A stretch of 64,000 nt of DNA, taken from assembly GCA_964019335.1 (NCBI GenBank), contig OZ025723.1, positions 186,001 through 250,000 of the forward strand, given 5' to 3'. The translations under genes were made by a program, and so were the position numbers. This stretch comes from Diplonema japonicum (Eukaryota > Euglenozoa > Diplonemea > Diplonemida > Diplonemidae). Below are positions 52,042 to 63,081 of the stretch, piece by piece (position 1 is the stretch's first letter; every line of letters starts with the position of its first letter). Below the pieces are notes generated by a model, which was not told the origin of the DNA, made no database searches, and saw nothing but the letters and a program-made list of their open reading frames with translations.

Positions 52042-54838
52042 ATGTCATTTCGAGATGAGGGATCAACGTCGTCCAGCTCCGAGGAGGGCGTGGACCTGGA
52101 CAACTTTGAAGTTATGAGAGCAGATGCGGCAGAGGCAGCGCATGATGAATGGGAGGCCGGCAGTATGCTGGCTGATGAGGACGCCTCTTCCAGCGAGGCG
52201 AGGTCAATCGGCACCGCTGTGGACAGGGAGTATGACAGGAGAAAAGAACGCCGAGACGGGAAGCGACCAGCGAGAGTATTGGCCGAACGCGCACTGGGAG
52301 AAGACATGGCAGCAGACGACGACGTGAGCAGCTTGATGTCCGGGGAGACACACCGCACAAAATCACAATTCACCGTTGATCAAAACAGCCTAGCCACGAC
52401 CACCCGCACCACACTACGAGAGGGAGTACTCAAGCAGCACAACAAAGACACCGAATTCGACTCATCTGAAGACTCTTCTGAACCCGACTCAGATGACGAA
52501 ATGGTTGACCTGTGCGACATCCAAGGCGTCCCGACGGAATTCATCAAAAAGGAAAATGTGATCCGCGAAGTTCGCAAACAGTTCCGGTTGTTCTTAAGGA
52601 AACAGCTGGACGACCACGGCGCCCCGCTATTCCCGCAGAAGATGAAAACGATCGTTGAAAATCAAGCGGAGTCGCTCGTCGTGGATTTCCAATTGCTGTC
52701 CAGGTTTAAATACGGGCTGGCGGTATTGTCGGGAGAAGTCCCTTCCGTGATCCTCAAAACCTTTGACGAAGTAGCATCCCGTGAACTGTTTAGAACGTTT
52801 CCGAAATATTCAAAGGTCTTCAACACCATTCACGTCCGGCTTGTTAATTTACCGACAAGTGACGCCATTCGCGAGCTTCGTGCGATTCACATGAACATGT
52901 TGACGATGGTGCACGGGGTGGTGACACGGCGGTCTCTGGTGTACCCGCAGTTGAAGGCGGTAAAGTTCGACTGTTTGTCGTGTGGGTTCACCATCGGCCC
53001 CTTGATGCAGACTGGTGCACAGGAACCTAAGATCAAACAATGCCCTTCCTGTCAACGGCCCGGTCCCTTCAGATTGAACAGCAGCCAAACTCAGTACAGG
53101 AACTACCAAACGGCTGTTTTACAGGAAACCCCCGGAACTGTCCCTCCCGGACGGTTGCCGAGGTGGATCGAGGTCGTGCTTGTCGATGATTTGGTGGACA
53201 TCGCACGACCCGGTGATGAGATTCAAGTGACAGGGATTTTCAGAAACCACTTCGATCCGTTGCTGAACCACAAGCAGGGTTTTCCTGTATTCACAACTAT
53301 ACTGGAGGCGAACTCTGTGCGACGTCGTGTGGACGACCTGCAGGAGTCGATGACGAACGAGGAGAAGGAGGAGCTGAAGCTTTTATCCCACAACCCTTCC
53401 ATCGTTGACAAAATCATCAAGAGCATCTGCCCGTCGATTCACGGCAACGAAATGGTCAAAGCAGGCGTAGCATGCTCCCTCTTCGGCGGAGTACAAAAGG
53501 AAGCAGACGGCGGGCACAAGCTACGAGGCGACATCAACGTCCTACTTGTCGGCGATCCTGGATGTGCAAAATCGCAGTTTTTAAAATACATTGAAAAGAC
53601 TTCACCGAGGTCCGTCTTCACGACGGGAAAAGGTTCCACCGCAGTCGGGCTGACAGCTGCCGTCCACAAGGACGCCATGACAGGTGAGTGGACGCTGGAA
53701 GGCGGGGCAATGGTTATCGCCGACAAAGGCCATTGTTTAATCGACGAGTTCGATAAGATGTCCGATCAGGACAGGACGTCTATCCACGAAGCCATGGAGC
53801 AGCAGACCATATCCATCGCCAAGGCGGGCATCGTCACCTCATTGCAGGCACGGTGCTCCATTGTCGCAGCTGCGAACCCCATCATGGGGCACTACGACTC
53901 CACACAAACCTTCGAGAACCAAGTCAATTTGACACAGCCTATTTTGTCTCGTTTCGATCTGCTTTTTGCGGTAATGTGCCATTGAAAAAAAACTTTTTGA
54001 AGAAAAGAAAAAAATCAGATACGCGACACCGTCGACCCGATCAAGGACACGCAGCTGGCGCGTTTCGTGTTGAACTCCCACATGAAGTCCCACCCCTTGG
54101 GCAACGACACTGACCTCATGGACGGTGTTCCCGAGATCAAGGAAGACACGGACCCGAAGAGCGATAACCCGGTATTTTAAAAAAAAAAAAAAAAAAAAAA
54201 AAGTTAAAAGAAAAATAATACAACAATAGTTACCGCAAAGATTACTCCAACGGTATATTCTGCACGCGAGGACTAACATAAGGCCGAAGCTGGAGCAAGT
54301 CGATATAGATAGACTGATTCGATTTTACGTGGACCTGCGAGATGACAGTGCGATGAAGCACGAGTCAGGCGTCAAAATCGTGGTCAGGCATTTGGAGAGC
54401 GTTGTGAGGCTTGCCACGTCCTTTGCGAAGATGAGGCTGTCACCTTACGTGCGTGAGGATGACGTGAGCAGAGCGATCGCACTGTTTCTAACAGCGTTCC
54501 TGAGCACGTTGCAGTACAAACGAAGGGAGGCGTTGAAGAAGAAGTACACCAGCTACCTCGTCCTTGACAAACAGCACTACCAAATTCTTTCTCACATTCT
54601 TGCGGCCGGCGTCAAGGAGCAGTGCCAGCTTATGTCCCTCAAGTACGGCGGGTACGAGGGCCGGGAGGTGCTTCAAAGCGTCACAGACCTTCGATCCAAA
54701 GCTACGGAGCACAAGATCTACGAGCAGGATGTTGAGAAATACTTCAAAACAAAAGCGTTTTTGTCGCACTACCGCCTCATCAACAACAGACAGGATATCC
54801 TGTGGGTGCGGGGGGCTTCTGGTGAGGAACAAAACTAA
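52042..54838 (+). CDS. MCM2: Replicative helicase subunit MCM2
   Basis: Three exons (52042-53970, 54019-54171, 54230-54838) encode 896 residues, near the usual MCM2 length. Introns are 48 and 58 nt. The acidic, Ser-rich N-terminus is typical of MCM2. The zinc finger CLSCGF...CPSCQRP lies at about 311-340. The AAA+ core has Walker A GDPGCAKS (504-511, Lys510), Walker B LIDEFDKM (Asp568) and the arginine finger SRFD (Arg637). Exon 3 restores the MCM2 segment LPQRLLQRYILHART, then the C-terminal winged-helix part. MCM2 is one of six ring subunits that unwind DNA at origins and forks in the nucleus. Confidence 0.94.
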
Positions 54839-54944
54839 AAAAAAAAAAACAAAAAAAAAAGTTATTGTAGACCTAGATTTTCTTATTTTTTATTTTTGGT
54901 CCCCCACTCGCCCTTCAAAAAAAAAAAGAAAAAAAAAAGCAATA

Positions 54945-54974
<30 letters not shown>

Positions 54975-54977
<3 letters not shown>

Positions 54978-55382
54978 CGTGAAAGGGCAAAGGGCGACCA
55001 CATGCCTAAGTTCACGAATCTTACACAAGGGGACCATACTTTTGGTTCCGCAGACCTAGAGAAGGATACCCTTCACAGGCTGGAGTATGTAAAACACGAT
55101 CTAGAGAGGGTGAACTTGATGAGGTTTGCAAAGCAAAAGCGAAACACCTCCAGGCTGCGGCCTTATGCTGACCGCACAGAGCGAAGCAGGGCAGGGAAGA
55201 CCATCTCGATGGGCACATCGGAGTATAAAGCATGTTACCCTTCCTACAGCATGCGCCTCTTCCCACACTGCCTTTACCTCAAACAGGGATCTAACTACAA
55301 GCCGAGACCTCCCAAGCCCCGCCAGCCACCTCCTATGAATATGACCCCCTCTCGTTGGGTTCATCCGAAGATATTGCAGTGA
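54975..55382 (+). CDS. Small basic protein, unrecognised
   Basis: After a long run of A an ATG opens 135 codons. The protein is basic, with a helical first half (DLEKDTLHRLEYVKHDLERV), an SYSMRLFPHCLYL stretch and a Pro-rich end (PRPPKPRQPPP). I recognise no family. The composition is normal and it fits the same-strand array 137 bp after MCM2. It could be a small structural or cytoskeletal protein, but nothing proves this. Confidence 0.5.
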
Positions 55383-55593
55383 AACCTTTGCTGGTTTTCT
55401 TTTTTTGATTTCTTCTTGGTTTACACCAGAAAGATTTTCCTCGTCCATCTCCCCCGCCATTTTGGTGAATTCTTTTCCAAAGCAGCGCGCAATATGATGA
55501 ATTGTTAAAACATATCTATTTAAAAAAAAAAAAAAAAACGAAAACAAAAAGAGAAATAGGAAAGGGGGGGGAGGGGGGTGCGAGGGGGTGAAG

Positions 55594-58224
55594 ATGATCC
55601 CTATAAAGAGAGGATTTGAAGCCAGGGAAGGCCACACCACAGTGAAAGCCGGCGACAACATAGTGGTGTACGGGGGAAGGGTGGGGGAGCGCCGGGTGAG
55701 TAACGACGTGTTCTGCCTGGACAAGACCACGATGGAGTGGAAGGAGGTGAGATGCGACGGGTACACCCCTCTGGGAAGGTGCTACCACAGCAGCGATGTG
55801 TGGGGAGGGAGGATGCTAATCTTCGGCGGCCTGACCGACATAGGGTGGGGCGACGCGCACTTCAACAACTACAACGTTTTTGTGTCAAGCGGCATGCTGG
55901 ATGCATCTGACAAACATAAACGGGGCGAGGAACGTCTGCGAAGCGGGCTTCCCGACACCATCCAACCCATTCAGGAGAAATACTGCTACCACGTCCTCGA
56001 CATGCTATCCCGCCCAACATGGTCTACCCCAAGCGTTGTCGGCGAGCTTCCCTTCCCACGATCACATCATTCATCTGCAGTTCACAACGGGCAGCTGCTT
56101 ATATACGGGGGCTACTCCACCTATTCTTACCCACGCCTTGCCGACGAACGACAGAAGTCGCTCTACAATGTTTACTCGCTCAATCTCGAGACGAACACTT
56201 GGACACGTGTGGAATGCCTTGGAACCATCCCGCCTTTGCTTTGGGGGCAAGCTTCTGTTTTCATTGACAACATCATGCTGACCCTTGGTGGTGTCGACGG
56301 GCAGCGTGGCGGTGAGGAAGGATACGTCTGCGCGTGGAGCACCGACAAGCAGGAATGGAGATGGATGGTGCACAACCACGAAACAGCAATGGGCCCCAGA
56401 GCGATGCACAGCGCAGTGCTGCATCAAGGCAGGGTCGTCCTTTTTGGAGGGAGCTCAGATATTTCCAGCAAGCACTACAACATCGTCCACGTTTTCGATC
56501 TTGAAAAAGGTTCGTGGATCGCCCCGTTGTGCACAGGAGAAACCCCGACCCCACGACGGAACCACACCGCCACAGTCTCCGACGGTAAAATGCTGGTCAT
56601 CGGTGGTGTGGACGAGGCAGGTGACAGGTCCAACAGAGTATTCAGTCTCGATCTCTACACATGGCACTGGTCTGTATTGACAACCCCTTTCAACGAGACC
56701 CCTTTGGGCACCATCGGGGAACAAGCTCACGCCAAAAAAAAGCTAATGGCCATCCACGCCAAGCGACGAAAAGAACAACAGGGCATTCAAAGCAACGGGA
56801 AACACCGCACCACACACATCCTGACATCGACTCCTGCGGAAGACACCCCAACCGAGTGGGGCATTGTTCTTGCAGAGTCACCGTGCGTGGTGAAAAGCGT
56901 TAAGGAAGGCACGCCTGCCGAGGGTGTGCTGTCAGAAGGGATGGCGATTGTAAAGGTGAACAACAAGACTGTTACAGCTACCGATGAGATCCTGCAGATA
57001 TTAAGCACGGAGAAGGAGCGGGTTGTTATAATTGTGGAGCAGGATGCGGAGGACGTTCCACCATCGCCGCCTTCTTCTGCAGGGGACGAACCCCCGGAAG
57101 ATCTCCCCGATGAGATCGAAGAACCATCCTTTGAAAAAAATAAGTTCGGACCGCCCAACCCGAGTTTGTACACACAGACTCCTGCGGTACCTGTTTTGTC
57201 CCGAACTGCTGCGTTGCTGGCGGGCAGTGATAATAATGACAACGTTTCGCCTTTGAAGCGCACGGCGCAGCACACCCAACAGTTTGGGTACAACGTTTTC
57301 ACCGCGAGTGCAGGGGGTGGGCAACCAGTGCCGTTGGATTCTCGAGCTGAACCGCCAAGAACATACATGGGGAAGTACGGTTATGTAGACACACTGGCAC
57401 CCGTTGCAGGCGGGACCGAGGGGCGGATACCCTCACCTGTGCCACTAACACCACCACCAGACCCCTACGCAAGCACGAGGGTCGACAGAAAACATGTCAC
57501 GTTTGCAGCTCAGGAACCAGTCAGGGAACGGTCGTTGCCACCGCCGGCAGTGAGGGTACAGGACACAGTAAGGGCGTGGGACCTGTTCCCCTCTGAGCCT
57601 GTGAGATCAACGACGAACACAAAACGGTCACGGTACATGTCGCCTTCTATCGTAAAGCTCGGGCTTGTCAACCAGCTAGGCATCAACAAACCACAAGCCC
57701 TTCAAGGACGGTTCAACGGAAGCACTGCAGCAGCGCATCCGTATGGTAGGTCAATTGCGAAAGACCAGTATGGGTTGGGTTCAAATGCACCCCCCATGGA
57801 CGTCGAAGAAGCTTGGCGGTACGAGGGCCCGAGGAATTTTGTGACAACGACAAACACTGCCATCCCCACGGGGCTGGGGCCCATATCCTCTGCTGCGTTC
57901 CTCACTGGTCTGCATCAGAATGGGGTGCCGGATCCCCTTGAGGATTACAAAGCGAGGATGGACCCGCAGAGCCAGCTGGAGATGGTTCCACCTGACATCC
58001 GTAACGCAGCTGCACTTGCCTATAAAGACCAATGGCGTGACTGGACATGGGAAGACCGCCTCTATGCTGTAAGACGCTATGCTGAAGCGCAGGTTCCGCG
58101 CAACCCCCTTGCCTACGAGACAGGCGACGCAGAGGAAGACGTCGGCCTCCCTGTCCTGCCGCCACCCACTTCTGGTGCAGAGGGATGGAACAACACACCT
58201 CCTCATGTTGCGCCGCTTTTATAG
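55594..58224 (+). CDS. Kelch-repeat protein with PDZ domain
   Basis: The single frame has 876 residues from the ATG at 55594. At about 1-370 are kelch blades with typical double-Gly motifs (NIVVYGGR, RMLIFGGLTD, QLLIYGGYST, RVVLFGGSSD, KMLVIGGVDE), forming a propeller. Residues about 418-492 fit a PDZ domain (VVKSVKEGTPAEG, MAIVKVNNKTV). The remaining 380 residues are Pro-rich and mostly disordered, with a folded-looking end (LEDYKARMDPQSQ). Kelch plus PDZ suggests a scaffold at membrane or cytoskeleton; partners are unknown. There are no introns. Confidence 0.82.
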   Translation: MIPIKRGFEAREGHTTVKAGDNIVVYGGRVGERRVSNDVFCLDKTTMEWKEVRCDGYTPLGRCYHSSDVWGGRMLIFGGLTDIGWGDAHFNNYNVFVSSGMLDASDKHKRGEERLRSGLPDTIQPIQEKYCYHVLDMLSRPTWSTPSVVGELPFPRSHHSSAVHNGQLLIYGGYSTYSYPRLADERQKSLYNVYSLNLETNTWTRVECLGTIPPLLWGQASVFIDNIMLTLGGVDGQRGGEEGYVCAWSTDKQEWRWMVHNHETAMGPRAMHSAVLHQGRVVLFGGSSDISSKHYNIVHVFDLEKGSWIAPLCTGETPTPRRNHTATVSDGKMLVIGGVDEAGDRSNRVFSLDLYTWHWSVLTTPFNETPLGTIGEQAHAKKKLMAIHAKRRKEQQGIQSNGKHRTTHILTSTPAEDTPTEWGIVLAESPCVVKSVKEGTPAEGVLSEGMAIVKVNNKTVTATDEILQILSTEKERVVIIVEQDAEDVPPSPPSSAGDEPPEDLPDEIEEPSFEKNKFGPPNPSLYTQTPAVPVLSRTAALLAGSDNNDNVSPLKRTAQHTQQFGYNVFTASAGGGQPVPLDSRAEPPRTYMGKYGYVDTLAPVAGGTEGRIPSPVPLTPPPDPYASTRVDRKHVTFAAQEPVRERSLPPPAVRVQDTVRAWDLFPSEPVRSTTNTKRSRYMSPSIVKLGLVNQLGINKPQALQGRFNGSTAAAHPYGRSIAKDQYGLGSNAPPMDVEEAWRYEGPRNFVTTTNTAIPTGLGPISSAAFLTGLHQNGVPDPLEDYKARMDPQSQLEMVPPDIRNAAALAYKDQWRDWTWEDRLYAVRRYAEAQVPRNPLAYETGDAEEDVGLPVLPPPTSGAEGWNNTPPHVAPLL

Positions 58225-58336
58225 AATGTATTTTAGACCTTTTTTTTCTCCCCCCCTTTAAATGTTTCTTCCAGCAGAAAATAACACAAAACTATTAAGG
58301 AGGGGGAAAGGGAAAAAAAAAAAAGAAAAAAAGAAA

Positions 58337-59892
58337 ATGCCACAGCCAGTTGCGTCAGGATACAATGGCCCGATGAGCATGCCGCAGGCCGAGAAAAAGT
58401 TTGAAGATCTGAAGCCGTGGGGGTTGAGTCCCGGGTTAGAGAAGAAGATGAAGGGGACCACCGTGTACGGGGTGCTGATCGTCGATAAGATCAGCACGAA
58501 GTGGAAGAGACAGAAGAGGATGTTGATGGTTACCAGCGGTCTGCTGTTAGTGTGCAACACCGACGGGAACGTGAGGCGGGTGCTGGACCTCACAGAACTG
58601 CAGGATATCATCGTGCAGCCGGACGCACAAGACACCTTCCTGCTGTTCAAACTTGGGATCACAGACGAGAACGAACCCGACCTCTTGGTCACAGCGCTCA
58701 TAGACAGTAAGAACAGGAGCTCGCACGACCCCCTCTCGTTCGCATCAGTTGTAAATGTCATTGCAAAGCAAAGAAACCCGAACCTCAGCATTGTGAAGCA
58801 GCTTTCCAAAACCGGACCGCACATCAGGAGCCTCACGAGGCTGGGGCACAACACGGTCAGCGCGAGGGACAAGATTAAACGGTGCACAGCAAAAGACACG
58901 ATCCGCACCCCGATGTCAGTCCCAACATTGGCACCGCTGTCTCCTGCTGCCTCGGCTTCCTCATACAAAACTGCACCGTCTGATTTCACCAGCGTTATGT
59001 CGGCAGCGAAGCCTGTTGAGGATGCACAGGTGGAGTTTGAAAGCGACGCCGATGTCATCCTCGCGTCACGGATGCGCGCCAACAGCGCTGCGGGGCAAAA
59101 ACCGGAGGATGCTTCAGAGTTTGTCAAGAAGCTCCGTCCACGTGCTGTGTCGTTCACAACACCGACACCCGCGACACTTCTCTCCGCGGAGCCAGCTCCA
59201 AGCATCAATGCCACTGCGCACAAAATGCCGCCCGTGAAGTCGCTTCCCGAAGACGATGAGGGTGGTTGCGGTTGGACGGAGCACCGCGACCCCGTGTCAC
59301 AGCTAACGTATTACCACAATGATAAGGAGGGGCGGTCGACATGGCATGAGCCTGAGGAGCTCTCTGAGTGGAAGAGACAGAAGGGTTTCCTCACCACGAC
59401 CACCTCCACCGCCATCACCGCCGCCCCGCTTGCCTTGAGGACCACCACGCTCACGGAGGATTCTATTGTGGGTTCGGACACTAGTGAGGAGGCATCCTCG
59501 GATTCCTCTTCAGACTGTGGGTCTTCGTTTGCCGACTTTACGGCTCAGAGGAGGCCTCCTGGGGGTGTTGCGAGCATCCAGCAGCTGACCACGCTCATGG
59601 ATGGGCCCGCCGTCAGGGTCACCACCAGAGCGCCCATTCAGCAGCCAGCTTTCGCCACCCACCTCATAGAATCCCCCGAACGTGAAGAGCAGCTGCCCAC
59701 CCGCGGGCTTGTTGGTACAAGGTTTGATAGTGGGAAGGGTTTTTTTTTTTTTTTTTTTCTTTTTTTCTTTTTTTTTTGTTTTTAACAACACACCAGACCT
59801 CTTTCCAAGCAAAGCATGTCCGTTCCTTTAGCTACTCGGTCGGTTAGGGTATGTTTTTTTTTTTTTTTTTGTTTGTTTCTTAGGCATCCTAA
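58337..59892 (+). CDS. PH-like and WW-domain protein
   Basis: The ATG at 58337, directly behind a purine run, is preferred over the in-frame ATG at 58262, which lies before a pyrimidine tract plus CAG. The best gene model has exons 58337-59721, 59797-59848 and 59884-59892 (481 residues), with introns 59722-59796 and 59849-59883. A donor at 59739 instead would end the protein at 59831. Residues about 38-135 look like a PH-type barrel (MLMVTSGLLLVCNTDG, VLDLTELQDIIV). A WW domain sits at about 312-340 (GWTEHRDP...TYYHND...STWHEP), able to bind Pro-rich motifs. The rest is Ser/Thr-rich. It is probably a membrane-linked adaptor. Confidence 0.7.
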
Positions 59893-60691
59893 CACAGCAG
59901 GATTTCGCTCCCGATTTTGAAAGAATTGGTCTTGAATTGTAAAGATTCCCCCCCCCCCCCCCCCCCCGTTCCCGTTTTTTTTTCTCTCGATGTTGATATG
60001 TAGCGGTGGAGGGATTCCCCCCCACTCTCCTACTATTCTGAAAACTGACTGGTTTGTTTTAGGGAGGCCAGCTTTTAAGTTTTCGTACCGAGACTGTATT
60101 TAGAATTTACTCTCATCTCCGCTTGTTTCTCTTCTCCTCCCTCTTTTATATTTTTTTATTGTATATTTTTTTTTTGTATTTTTCGTGGAAACACATTGTT
60201 TGGTCTTACAAGAGGGAGGGGAGGGGAGCAGACAGCAACACGTTAGTTGCCTCCCTCCCCCTTTTTTGTGAAGAAGAACGAACAGAAGAAAAATAAAATG
60301 TTGTCAAAAATTAAAAAAAAACACCCCCCCCTCCCAACCCTCCTCTTATTTCTCTTTTTTCTTGATGGATTGTTTTTAAATCACCATCATGATATTTCTT
60401 TTTTTTTCTTTTTATTTTTGAACGAAAATATTGAGTAGAAAATTGCCAGTTTTTAAAGAAAAAAGGCAAAAGAAATTTCAAAAAAAAAAAGAAGAAAAAA
60501 TGTAAAAATTAAAAAAAGGGGAAAAGAAAAGAAAAAAAAACTAATTTCTCCTTTGTTTCCCCTCCCCTCCTTTTTTTTTTCTTTTCTTATTCTTTTTTTT
60601 TTTTCTTATTCTTTTTTTTTTTTTTTGTGACTTAGATTGTTCCTTTTCCTTATTATAAATTCCTTTTTTTATTCTTTCTTCCAACTCGTAC

Positions 60692-60733
<42 letters not shown>

Positions 60734-60745
60734 AAGGGGCGGGGT
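59893..60745. other. Homopolymer-rich intergenic DNA
   Basis: Poly-C, T and A runs with little unique sequence. Nothing coding is supported. Confidence 0.7.
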
Positions 60746-61759
60746 ATGGTAGACTTCTGGCGAGATGGGAACATACCTAAAGAGCAGATACGAGGGAGCG
60801 CAGCAGGAAAACCTGTAGTTAGCGTCAACGACTACCCATTAAGGGACAGGGACCCATACAGGGGAGAAGGAGTGGGTTTCCGAGCCGCCACCAGCGGCCT
60901 TGTTCTATGCATCCTGATAGCAATCTGCGGCGCCATCATGTTAATCTTGTACCTAAACAATTCACGTTATGACGACGGGAACTGTGATGCAACATGTGTG
61001 CCTGTGATTTGCTCGGATCCAGGTGGATATTGCATGGAGTGCCCCACAACAGGGTGTTGCGCAGAACAAGTGTTGCGAACGAACGCCAGGGACGTAACCT
61101 ACGTCAAAACCTGCACCGAGAAGTCCAAAGCATACCTCTTCGTTGGAGTCCTCTTCCTCGCTGTCTCGGGAATCGCGTTGATCTCCGGTTGTTGCTGGCT
61201 CTTCATCATCACCGAAGGATTCCGCCACTACCCAGCATCTCGTACCCACCTTTCTAAAACCGTAGTTGATACGACCGATGAAGCATACCCTGTTGAAACA
61301 GGCCTGACGTTTTCTCCAAAGCAAGCTGTTTCAGTAAGAAGCTACCGTTCAAGTTCACCGGTAGGGGTTGCACCGTTGAAATGTCCGCCTGTGAAAATGG
61401 TAGCTCCGGCGAAGGTGGTGGTGGGGGCTTCGCCCCCACCACCACCCCGCGAACCTTCCATGCCGTCTACAGGCAGCCCGCTTCCTCAGCGAATGCCTCA
61501 GAATGCAACGATTCTAACCCCCATGCCGCGAGCTAGCATTTTGACGCCTTCAACACCCCAGACACCGCAGACCCCCGTTTCCCCCACAGCAACCACGCGA
61601 AAGCGGCGGAAAACTAAAAAAATTGACACCCCACAGACGGTTAACTCCGAAAGACATGTGTCCCTTCCGCCTTCACAGTCACCTCAGCACACGGTTGACC
61701 CAGACCTACCGATATCGGTAGTCGGGGAAGGGCCGATAGAACTCATTACTGTGGGCTGA
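60746..61759 (+). CDS. Two-pass membrane protein with Cys-rich loop and Pro-rich tail
   Basis: The 337-residue protein has an N-terminal soluble part and a helix at about 51-70 (LVLCILIAICGAIMLILYL). A loop with eight or nine cysteines follows (CDATCVPVIC...CMECPTTGCC). A second helix at about 128-153 (YLFVGVLFLAVSGIALI) leads to a long Pro/Ser/Thr-rich tail with PPPPPR, several TPQTP repeats and a basic KRRKTKK patch. The family is not recognised. The loop is likely extracellular and disulphide-linked, while the tail could bind SH3- or WW-type domains such as that of the neighbour. Confidence 0.65.
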   Translation: MVDFWRDGNIPKEQIRGSAAGKPVVSVNDYPLRDRDPYRGEGVGFRAATSGLVLCILIAICGAIMLILYLNNSRYDDGNCDATCVPVICSDPGGYCMECPTTGCCAEQVLRTNARDVTYVKTCTEKSKAYLFVGVLFLAVSGIALISGCCWLFIITEGFRHYPASRTHLSKTVVDTTDEAYPVETGLTFSPKQAVSVRSYRSSSPVGVAPLKCPPVKMVAPAKVVVGASPPPPPREPSMPSTGSPLPQRMPQNATILTPMPRASILTPSTPQTPQTPVSPTATTRKRRKTKKIDTPQTVNSERHVSLPPSQSPQHTVDPDLPISVVGEGPIELITVG

Positions 61760-61930
61760 ATATAGAAGAAAAAAAAAATATAGAGTTTTTTTTAATATTG
61801 TGTTACCCAAACCGGAAAAAAGTGGGGGGGAATATTATTTTTAAAAAGGGTCAGTGGGAGGGGGGGACTGACGTGTTTTTTTTTTTTTTCAAAAAAAAAA
61901 AAAAAAACTAAAAATAAAAATAAAATAAAA

Positions 61931-62270
61931 ATGGCGGGTATTAAAGGGAGCGGGGGGTGCGAGATACGACAGTGCCACACAGTACGTGAGATTGGGAAGG
62001 GGATGTTCGGGTCGGTGTCTCTGGGTATGGGGAAAACCCTTTTTTAAATAACTTACACAGCGTTACGTCCCGATGGCCGGTTTATGGCGGTAAAACGAGT
62101 AGAGGTAGAAAAAGATGAAGGGGCGGGGAACGCGGTGAAGGACTTTGTGAAGGAGGTCGGCGTCATGAACATGTGCAAACACAAGAACATTGTAGGCTAC
62201 CTGGGAAGCAGTTATGAAGAAACAGAGACAGAATTTGTTTTGATGATTTTCCAGGAATACGTAACCGGTA

Positions 62271-62327
<57 letters not shown>

Positions 62328-62511
62328 CTCTCCACTCTTTCAAACAGGCGGTTCCGCCTCGACTCTGTGTAGAGCTCTGCAGCAACAACGAAGGAATACA
62401 GAAGATGATAGTTTTAGTGAAGACGTGAATGGGATTCCATACGCGCCTTTGCAGGTATTCTCCAGACACATCACTGATGGGCTGGGTTACTTGCATAGTA
62501 AGAATATCGGT

Positions 62512-62551
<40 letters not shown>

Positions 62552-63081
62552 ACACACACCCGCAGCCCACCGTGACCTAAAGGGTGACAACGTGCTGATA
62601 TCTCACGATACGGGTATCGCCAAACTCGCTGATTTTGGGGCTGCCCACTCATTGCAAAACACAATGGCCGGAGGTGGGAACAAAGGGGGCTATGCTGCTA
62701 CCTTTGTTGGTACCCCTTACTGGATGGCACCGGAGGTCATAGCTTCAGATGGCGGATATGACGCTCAAAAAGCTGATATCTGGTCGCTGGGTTGCACTGT
62801 CGCAGAAATGTGGACGGGAAGCTCTCCTTGGAAGCCTCAAAAACAACTTATGACCACCGTCTACGCCATTGCACAGTCGAAGGGCTGGCCTGACAATATC
62901 CCTCAAGAAAAATGCCCCGAAAATGTATGGAGGAAATATAAAAAAAATTTTTTTTTTCTTTATAATAATAATGCAGCTCAAAAACTTCTTGAATAAATGT
63001 TTCACAAGAGACCCTACAAAACGGGCCACTGCCGTACAACTACTCAACACTGCTTTCTTGAAGGGTGGTGTCAGGGATTAA
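61931..63081 (+). CDS. MAP3K/STE11-like protein kinase
   Basis: Five exons (61931-62024, 62061-62267, 62348-62509, 62566-62924, 62977-63081) encode 308 residues, little more than a kinase domain. Introns are 36, 80, 56 and 52 nt; the second holds a T run of more than 50 bases and the third an A run of more than 30. Splicing restores IGKGMFGSVSLALRPDG, Lys43 (MAVK), alpha-C Glu63, HRDLKGDN (156-163, Asp158), DFG (177-179) and GTPYWMAPE. The DPTKRATAVQLL end is typical. It should phosphorylate a MAP2K. It lacks the zinc fingers of the kinase at 7751, and regulatory domains are absent, so it may rely on partners. Confidence 0.88.

Noticed and set aside
58262-58336. Upstream in-frame ATG of the PH/WW gene
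   Set aside because: It codes mostly for Lys-rich sequence from purine runs and lies before a pyrimidine tract plus CAG. The ATG at 58337 has the same A-rich context as the other starts.
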